From Thermoplasmata archaeon (GTDB taxonomy: Archaea; Thermoplasmatota; Thermoplasmata; WALJ01), in NCBI GenBank assembly GCA_015522885.1, contig WALJ01000133.1, positions 1-10,762 of the forward strand: a stretch of DNA of 10,762 bases, written 5' to 3'. This document shows, one piece after another, positions 6,525 through 10,762 of the stretch. The translations under genes were made by a program, and so were the position numbers. Under the pieces are notes generated by a model. The model worked only from the letters and a program-made list of their open reading frames with translations, did not search any database and was not told the DNA's origin. Each line of letters opens with the position of its first letter. The stretch's first letter is position 1.

Positions 6525-7811
6525 CTATATCTCACTCCTAACCCCAAAATGCCTCTCGCATGCCTTCCTTATCTTCTCTTTTCCGACCTTCTTTATCGCC
6601 TCCGGGCTTGCGAACACATAGAACTTCCACAGGTTGCGGTAGTTCTCTATGAATCCTTTTATCTCGGGGACTTCGTGTACCATCGAAGCCAGATTTATTA
6701 TTCCCTTCTTCGGCACTTTTACAGGCACATCCGCTTCCTTCATCTGCATGTCTATGCTCGGGGCGTGGATGATTATGTCCTCGAAGTCTATACCGAGAGA
6801 CGAGGATATGACCCATTCCGCGCTCTCCCTGTTCTGCAGGGCCCCTTTCGGATTCTCTGGAGGTGAAGCGTGGTACGGCACGAACTTCTCCTTGTGCCTC
6901 TCGCCCGAGACCATGTAAATCCTCTTGTACAATTTCCGGTACTTTACGCCCTCCGCAAGCCTTCTCACCCCACTATCACTCGAAATCAGGAAATCTATAA
7001 GCGAATCATCGCTCATCCAGTAAAGGTCCTGCATTGTCAGTCCATTTTTCCCGTTTCCTGCCATTTCCACAGCCTTTGCAATCATCGAGCCTGAGGAAGC
7101 TTTCGCATGGTGATAATAGACCCTTTCGGTGAGTATATAGCGCAGTCTGAGTATGTCGATTATGGTTGAGAGTGCATCCCTCCTCAATTCCCCTGATTTC
7201 TCCATGTTCAACATGAGCCGACCGTCTTCCATGGTGAAGTATCTGAATATCCTATCATCATAATTTCCATTTATTCCGGTGAAATAAAGGTCCCTGCGCA
7301 CATAATCGAGGAGGTCGGCGCATATCGTACCCTTGACGATGTCCGAGATGTAATTATCCTCATCCTTGTAAAGGACCCTGAAAATCTCATCAACTATACC
7401 CATAGCTCTCAGAACATCTCCGAGTTCTCCTTCCCTCAGAAAAAGTCGCTCTCTTTTTTCGTCCATATCATGCCTCGGAAATGCCTTCCTCTCGTCCTCG
7501 AATGTGTGTCCGAAGGGGACATGCGTTATATCATGGAGCAGTGCTGCCGCTCTTATAAGCCCTTCCTCATCCCCGGAAATCTCCGCACCGTTCATCCGCA
7601 GGGAATCGATTATTTTCGATGCCGTGTGCATTGTGCCTATGGAATGCTCAAAGCGCGTGTGGAGCGCTCCCGGGTAAACGAGATACGCCGTACCCAGCTG
7701 TTTAATCCCTCTCAGCCTCTGCATCTCTCTGGTATCGATTATACGAATGTCCTCGGGTTCGAGGAATATGTCGCCGTGGACCGGGTCCCTCATGGTTATC
7801 GGAGAGCTCAC
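6525..7811 (-). CDS. HD-domain phosphohydrolase, SAMHD1-like dNTPase class (COG1078-type)
   Basis: This 428-residue protein should hydrolyse deoxynucleoside triphosphates to the nucleoside and triphosphate, or a related nucleotide; the substrate is inferred from family. It begins with the class signature MRDPVHGDIFL. Metal ligands by comparison with SAMHD1 are H56 (HTRFEHS), H93-D94 (LLHDITHVPFGH) and D166 (ADLLDYVRRD); Y170 and D174 match substrate-contact residues of SAMHD1. Residues 210-240 (RLRYILTERVYYHHAK) continue the helical core, and the C-terminal third matches the length of bacterial relatives such as YwfO. I start at GTG 7811 because the TATA box at 7831-7838 places transcription start there. 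ATG 7793, at the start of the conserved block, is the alternative and would shorten it by 6 residues. It is divergent from the FAD oxidase gene. A pool-sanitising role is more likely than a dedicated defence role. Confidence 0.9.
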   Translation of the reverse strand: MSSPITMRDPVHGDIFLEPEDIRIIDTREMQRLRGIKQLGTAYLVYPGALHTRFEHSIGTMHTASKIIDSLRMNGAEISGDEEGLIRAAALLHDITHVPFGHTFEDERKAFPRHDMDEKRERLFLREGELGDVLRAMGIVDEIFRVLYKDEDNYISDIVKGTICADLLDYVRRDLYFTGINGNYDDRIFRYFTMEDGRLMLNMEKSGELRRDALSTIIDILRLRYILTERVYYHHAKASSGSMIAKAVEMAGNGKNGLTMQDLYWMSDDSLIDFLISSDSGVRRLAEGVKYRKLYKRIYMVSGERHKEKFVPYHASPPENPKGALQNRESAEWVISSSLGIDFEDIIIHAPSIDMQMKEADVPVKVPKKGIINLASMVHEVPEIKGFIENYRNLWKFYVFASPEAIKKVGKEKIRKACERHFGVRSEI

Positions 7812-7853
7812 GAAACAGCATCGAAGCGGGTTTATATAGTCTTTTGTGAGCTC
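7803..7853. repeat. Inverted repeat around the HD gene promoter and start
   Basis: GAGCTCAC (7803-7810) is the exact reverse complement of GTGAGCTC (7846-7853). The similarity extends to 12 of 15 bases (7803-7817 against 7839-7853). One arm covers the GTG start and predicted transcription start; the other abuts the TATA box and covers the TFB-recognition (BRE) position. A protein bound to both arms would block initiation. An offset second pair, GCATCGA (7818-7824) and TCGATGC (7867-7873), interleaves with it. Confidence 0.55.
7831..7838 (-). promoter_or_regulatory. TATA box for the HD gene
   Basis: TATATAAA on the minus strand is a near-ideal archaeal TATA box, preceded by an A-rich BRE-like ACAAAAGAC. 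Its centre lies about 24 bases before GTG 7811 and about 41 before ATG 7793. It therefore favours a leaderless GTG start. Confidence 0.7.
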
Positions 7854-7866
7854 GGAACTTCGTTCC
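7854..7866. repeat. Small perfect hairpin in the divergent promoter region
   Basis: GGAAC-TTC-GTTCC is a 5-bp stem with a 3-base centre, directly next to the outer arm of the HD-gene inverted repeat. It is upstream of both divergent TATA boxes, so it would act as DNA, for example as a small operator, rather than in RNA. It is short enough to be chance. Confidence 0.3.
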
Positions 7867-7908
7867 TCGATGCATATTTAAAGAGTGAAAAATAATATAG
7901 TCCGCACT

Positions 7909-7931
7909 TTTCGACCGAAAGATTATTTAAT
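7909..7931 (+). promoter_or_regulatory. Promoter of the FAD oxidase operon with adjoining near-palindrome
   Basis: The TATA box TTATTTAAT (7923-7931) is centred 25 bases before ATG 7952, so the operon mRNA is probably leaderless. CGAAAG (7916-7921) fits a BRE. The BRE overlaps a near-palindrome, TTTCG-AC-CGAAA (7909-7920), a plausible site for a regulator that competes with or recruits TFB. Confidence 0.6.
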
Positions 7932-7951
7932 CCTCCGAAGGATTCCGTCGC

Positions 7952-9394
7952 ATGATTCCGTTCGATATGCTGAAAGAGTTAAAAGATTTTCTCGGCGAAA
8001 GGGTAAGCACAGCACCTGCGGACACATATGTCTTCGGTTTCGATGCATCCATTCACCATCACAAGGCGGATGCAATAGTGTTTCCGAAGAGCGCGAAAGA
8101 AGTGCAGAAAATAGTTCGACTCTGCAACAAATACAGGGTTCCGATAACGCCGAGGGGCAGCGGTTCTGCTCTTGCAGGTCAAGCGGTACCGATAAGGGGC
8201 GGGGTGGTGATGTCATTTAAGAGAATGAACGAAATAAAGGCAGTCAGAATCGAGGACCTTCAGGTGATCGTCGAGCCAGGAGTCATCAATGACCAGCTGA
8301 ACGCCGAACTGAATAAATACGGCTTTTTCTTCCCACCGAGCCCTGGTAGCGGAAATGTCGCAACAATAGGCGGGATGGTCGCTATGAACGCATCCGGCAT
8401 GAGAGCCCTGAAATACGGAGCGACACGAGATTATGTGATGGCACTTGAAGTTGTGCTTCCCACGGGGGAGATTGCACACTTTGGTACGCACACAATAAAG
8501 GACGCTTCTTCATATCAAATGGCAAAGCTCATAGCAGGAAGTGAAGGTACTCTGGGGATAATCACCGAAATAACCCTGAGAATATCACCGCTCCCAAAGG
8601 ACACAAGCATAGTTCTCGCTGCATTTGAGGACACAAAGATGGCCAGCCAGACGATTTCCGACATCATAGCATATCCGCTCATACCCGCCTCCGTTGAGTT
8701 CATGGACAGAGTATGCCTTCAGAGCGTGATAAATGCAAGAGGTGTGGATTTCCCACTTGTTGATGCGGTCGTCATGATAGAACTGGAAGGTACTGCGGAC
8801 GACATAAAGAATGACCTGAAAAAGGTTGAGAAAATCGCCGGAAAGAATGGAGCTGTAGATATCCGAGTGAGCTCCGACCTCCGGAAAAAGACAGAATGGC
8901 TTGAAGCGAGAAAAGCTGTATTGCCTTCGATGTCCCAGTATGCGAAGGGGAAGATGTTCATGGTCTCTCTGGCCGACGATATGTCCCTTCCGATATCAAA
9001 GATTCCCGATGCGGTTTATGGCTTCCATAAGATTGAGAAAAAGCATGAACATGTAGTCTTGGGGGTTTACGGACATGCCGGGGACGGGAACCTGCACACG
9101 ATTTTCCTTATTGACCCGAGAAACCCCGAGGCGTGGAAGGACGCCGAGAAGATGGTCGGGGAAATGTATGACCTCGTGATAGATCTTGGCGGGACGGTCA
9201 GCGGTGAGCACGGAATAGGAATAACCAAGGCTCCGTTCATGTGGAAGGAAAAAAAGGACAGCATGGAAGTCATGAAGAGGATAAAGAGAGCGCTCGACCC
9301 AAATGACATAATGAATCCGGGAAAGAATGTTGAGTGGGACGATGGGATTCTCGTGGATTTGAGATATCCCGTGAACCTTGGGGGTGATGAGTGA
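7952..9394 (+). CDS. FAD-linked 2-hydroxyacid oxidase/dehydrogenase (GlcD/D-lactate dehydrogenase family)
   Basis: This 480-residue flavoprotein belongs to the vanillyl-alcohol-oxidase (PCMH-type FAD) family that includes GlcD and archaeal D-lactate dehydrogenases. It would oxidise a 2-hydroxyacid to the 2-oxoacid. The FAD-binding domain shows PRGSGSALAGQAVP (67-80), GNVATIGGMVAMNASGM (134-150) and GSEGTLGIITEITL (196-209). The C-terminal FAD-oxidase domain shows YGHAGDGNLH (373-382), GGTVSGEHGIG (413-423) and DPNDIMNPGK (449-458). The length is typical and no membrane segment or signal peptide is seen, so it is probably cytosolic. ATG 7952 follows a good TATA box at leaderless spacing. Its TGA overlaps the ATG of the iron-sulfur gene, implying co-translation and one complex. 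D-lactate, glycolate and 2-hydroxyglutarate are all possible substrates; the sequence does not decide. Confidence 0.93.
   Translation: MIPFDMLKELKDFLGERVSTAPADTYVFGFDASIHHHKADAIVFPKSAKEVQKIVRLCNKYRVPITPRGSGSALAGQAVPIRGGVVMSFKRMNEIKAVRIEDLQVIVEPGVINDQLNAELNKYGFFFPPSPGSGNVATIGGMVAMNASGMRALKYGATRDYVMALEVVLPTGEIAHFGTHTIKDASSYQMAKLIAGSEGTLGIITEITLRISPLPKDTSIVLAAFEDTKMASQTISDIIAYPLIPASVEFMDRVCLQSVINARGVDFPLVDAVVMIELEGTADDIKNDLKKVEKIAGKNGAVDIRVSSDLRKKTEWLEARKAVLPSMSQYAKGKMFMVSLADDMSLPISKIPDAVYGFHKIEKKHEHVVLGVYGHAGDGNLHTIFLIDPRNPEAWKDAEKMVGEMYDLVIDLGGTVSGEHGIGITKAPFMWKEKKDSMEVMKRIKRALDPNDIMNPGKNVEWDDGILVDLRYPVNLGGDE
9380..9386 (+). promoter_or_regulatory. Shine-Dalgarno site for the iron-sulfur gene
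   Basis: GGGGTGA lies 7 bases before ATG 9394, within the last codons of the FAD oxidase gene. It matches the archaeal GGAGGTGA consensus well. With the TGATG stop-start overlap it selects ATG 9394 over the GTG at 9391 and indicates coupled translation. Confidence 0.65.
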
Positions 9395-10473
9395 TGCTCG
9401 AAGAGTATGTCTCGGAGATGATGCAGTGCACGTCCTGTTCATTTTGTACTGTGACCTGTCCGGTGATGAATGTACTTCTAACTGATGCTTCGAGCCCCAG
9501 AGGTAGGGTGCAGATTGCCTACGGGCTTTATACGGGAGAACTGGAACCGGATAAGAGCGTTGCAAAAAGGCTCTATGAGTGCACAACCTGCGGCATGTGC
9601 GACAGCACCTGCCCATCGGGAGTACACATAGTGGATGTGATAAAGGCCGCCAGAAAGGTCGTTTATCCCCAACTGGCCGTTGAAAAGCAGAAGAACTTTG
9701 CGGGCAATATAAGCGAGAAAGGGCATACCTATGGAGAGGAAAAGGAGCCTATATGGGCATTCACAGGCTTTGCACCCAAGGAAAAAGCGGAGGTCGCATA
9801 TTTCATGGGCTGCAAGGTAAGTGCCGAGACCGGTCATGCTCAGGGTATCGCTGCCGTTAACCTTCTGAAATACCTCGAAGAGAATTTCACAACTCTGGAT
9901 GAAGTATGCTGCGGAGCGCCACTGGTTAATGTCGGAGCGCCCGAAGAGAAGATAAGAGCGCAGATGGAGAAAAACCTCGGGGAAATAAGAAAAAGAGGGG
10001 TAAAAAAGGTGCTTTTCTCATGTCCTTCATGCTATTACATGTTCGCAAAGGTCTATCCCAATCATACCGATGTTTCTGACATCGAGTTCCAGCATATAGT
10101 AGAATATCTGGATGAAAAAGGCCTCAAACCGGAGGATTTCGAGGCCGGAACCGAGCCTATAACATACCATGACCCATGCCATCTCGGAAGGGTATTCGGG
10201 GTTTATGATGCGCCCCGAAACCTCATAAAATCGATACCTAACGCTGATTACAAGGAAATGGAGCACAACAGAGAGAGCTCTCTCTGCTGCGGTGCCGGTG
10301 GGAGCCTTGCACTCTACGAGCCCTCGCTTACAAAGAAAATGGCTGACAGAAGGATTGCAGAGGCAGGTGAAAGGACAATAGTGAGCGCCTGTCCGAACTG
10401 CATAGGCAATTTCTCAAAACATACCAAAGCTATAAGCATAGAAGAACTGTTATGGGATATGCTCCGGAGATAG
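9394..10473 (+). CDS. HdrD/GlcF-like iron-sulfur protein with two CCG domains
   Basis: This 359-residue protein is the likely electron-transfer partner of the FAD oxidase. The N-terminus has two ferredoxin-type [4Fe-4S] motifs: C12, C15, C18, C22 (CTSCSFCTVTCP) and C63, C66, C69, C73 (CTTCGMCDSTCP). Two CCG (DUF224-type) domains follow: C140, C172-C173, C210, C213, and C262, C298-C299, C333, C336 (HDPCHLGR, SLCCGAGG, SACPNC). All cysteines are present, as in HdrB/HdrD, whose CCG domains hold noncubane [4Fe-4S] clusters, and in GlcF. There is no membrane helix, so contact with a quinone or membrane partner would need another protein. Start ATG 9394 overlaps the previous stop by one base. Family assignment is secure, but the electron acceptor (quinone, a disulfide or a soluble carrier) is unknown; calling it heterodisulfide reductase would overreach. 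Confidence 0.93.
   Translation: MLEEYVSEMMQCTSCSFCTVTCPVMNVLLTDASSPRGRVQIAYGLYTGELEPDKSVAKRLYECTTCGMCDSTCPSGVHIVDVIKAARKVVYPQLAVEKQKNFAGNISEKGHTYGEEKEPIWAFTGFAPKEKAEVAYFMGCKVSAETGHAQGIAAVNLLKYLEENFTTLDEVCCGAPLVNVGAPEEKIRAQMEKNLGEIRKRGVKKVLFSCPSCYYMFAKVYPNHTDVSDIEFQHIVEYLDEKGLKPEDFEAGTEPITYHDPCHLGRVFGVYDAPRNLIKSIPNADYKEMEHNRESSLCCGAGGSLALYEPSLTKKMADRRIAEAGERTIVSACPNCIGNFSKHTKAISIEELLWDMLRR
10269..10286. repeat. 18-bp perfect palindrome inside the iron-sulfur gene
   Basis: CAGAGAGAGCTCTCTCTG is exactly self-complementary over 18 bases and ends at the first base pair of the codons for the C298-C299 pair. It is an alternating GA/CT tract, which makes palindromes likelier than in random sequence. 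In mRNA only a strained hairpin could form because there is no loop spacer. Confidence 0.6.
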
Positions 10474-10599
10474 TGCCTCGGTTTGCATAAATAGGATAAA
10501 CGCCTACGGACAAAATTCTTTTTCACTCATCTCTTAACATAGGCACGCCACCCTCTGCATTTCTTCGGAGCGTCAATTTTCTATGATTTTTATTCACCA
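10474..10599. other. Intergenic region after the oxidase operon
   Basis: This T-rich stretch lies between the iron-sulfur gene and the promoter of the last gene. I see a possible TATA-like CATAAATA (about 10485-10492), T-runs that could terminate the operon (10516-10523 and 10587-10591), and no credible open reading frame or structured RNA. Confidence 0.45.
10516..10523 (+). terminator. T-run terminator of the oxidase operon
   Basis: TTCTTTTT lies about 45 bases after the TAG stop of the iron-sulfur gene and suits archaeal oligo-T termination. A second run, TTTTT at 10587-10591, could serve as a backup. Confidence 0.5.
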
Positions 10600-10626
10600 T
10601 ATCTGAAAGATAGAAAGCTTTATATA
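10600..10626 (+). promoter_or_regulatory. Promoter of the last gene with palindromic box
   Basis: TTTATATA (10619-10626) is a strong TATA box preceded by BRE-like GAAAGC. Just upstream, TATCT-GAA-AGATA (10600-10612) is a perfect palindrome with a 3-base centre, a candidate regulator site. TATA to ATG is about 38 bases, leaving a leader of about 12 bases, unlike the leaderless genes elsewhere in the window. Confidence 0.6.
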
Positions 10627-10648
10627 CTGTCATTCCCTATGTGGATAT

Positions 10649-10653
10649 GGAGG
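10649..10653 (+). promoter_or_regulatory. Shine-Dalgarno site of the last gene
   Basis: GGAGG lies 7 bases before ATG 10661. Together with the longer TATA-to-ATG distance it marks this as a leadered mRNA and fixes the start codon. Confidence 0.65.
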
Positions 10654-10660
10654 CAATATC

Positions 10661-10762
10661 ATGAGAAGAGAAGAAGAATTTAAGCGTATTGCCCTGCTTT
10701 TTGCCCTCGTTGGAGCAGCTCTGATGCTGCTTTCACCTCTTTCGGGGGGAATAGCAGGTATC
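10661..10762 (+). CDS. Start of an unknown small membrane protein, 3'-truncated
   Basis: Only 34 codons are visible before the window ends. The protein begins with a charged cytoplasmic-type head (MRREEEFKR) followed by a hydrophobic, Gly/Ala/Leu-rich segment from residue 10 onward that ends in GGIAGI, looking like a first membrane helix and turn. No cleavage site or lipobox is seen. A TATA box, a palindrome and a Shine-Dalgarno site precede it, so it is probably a real gene with its own regulation. The family cannot be assigned from this fragment. Confidence 0.65.
   Translation, partial: MRREEEFKRIALLFALVGAALMLLSPLSGGIAGI

Noticed and set aside
9391..9393. GTG start for the iron-sulfur protein
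   Set aside because: ATG 9394 has better spacing from the GGGGTGA site and forms the usual TGATG stop-start overlap.
6525..10473. TAG stops of the HD and iron-sulfur genes as pyrrolysine codons
   Set aside because: Readthrough would add only about 18 and 7 codons respectively, and both proteins already have full family length.
1..10762. CRISPR array, insertion sequence, integrase, toxin-antitoxin or defence system
   Set aside because: No spaced direct repeats, transposase or integrase signatures, terminal inverted repeats or recognised defence domains were seen; the HD protein alone is not enough.

Overview
The window is archaeal, most probably from a euryarchaeon. The evidence is a tandem-AAA Cdc48/VAT ATPase, an Ogg2-type 8-oxoguanine glycosylase, a stand-alone subunit 2 of split glycine decarboxylase, the alpha subunit of an ADP-forming acyl-CoA synthetase, and TATA boxes about 24-32 nt before start codons, the spacing expected of leaderless archaeal transcripts. 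Ile and Arg codons lean to ATA and AGA/AGG. The gene set (glycine cleavage, acyl-CoA to acid plus ATP, FAD/HdrD-type hydroxyacid oxidation) suits an amino-acid- or peptide-using heterotroph. A Thermoplasmata-related lineage is my best guess, from general resemblance only.

Layout. 1-1863 (+): 3' part of cdc48, cut by the window edge, with a hairpin over its stop. 1864-2094: intergenic, no gene recognised. 2095-2727 (+): ogg2. 2771-4201 (+): gcvPB. 4231-5052 (+): unknown four-helix membrane protein with a large, probably extracellular, loop. 5053-6438 (-): ADP-forming acyl-CoA synthetase alpha subunit, its stop abutting the previous gene's stop with no base between. 6525-7811 (-): HD-domain phosphohydrolase of the SAMHD1-like dNTPase class. 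7812-7951: divergent promoter region. 7952-9394 (+): FAD-linked 2-hydroxyacid oxidase, overlapping by one base 9394-10473 (+), an HdrD/GlcF-like iron-sulfur protein. 10661-10762 (+): first 34 codons of an unknown membrane protein.

How genes work together. The only clear operon is the FAD oxidase plus iron-sulfur pair, which should form one enzyme passing electrons from a hydroxyacid through FAD to two ferredoxin-type [4Fe-4S] clusters and CCG domains. The gcvPB and acyl-CoA synthetase alpha proteins each need a partner (GcvPA and the ATP-grasp beta subunit) that is not in this window. Most other genes appear to have their own promoter.

Nothing here is a clear-cut new system: no CRISPR array, defence island, mobile element or stable RNA gene is visible. 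The least explained signals are regulatory: a repeated GAGCTC/TCGAAAAG motif in intergenic DNA, inverted repeats around two TATA boxes, near-palindromes beside two others, and an 18-bp perfect palindrome inside a coding region. The two membrane proteins are of unknown function.
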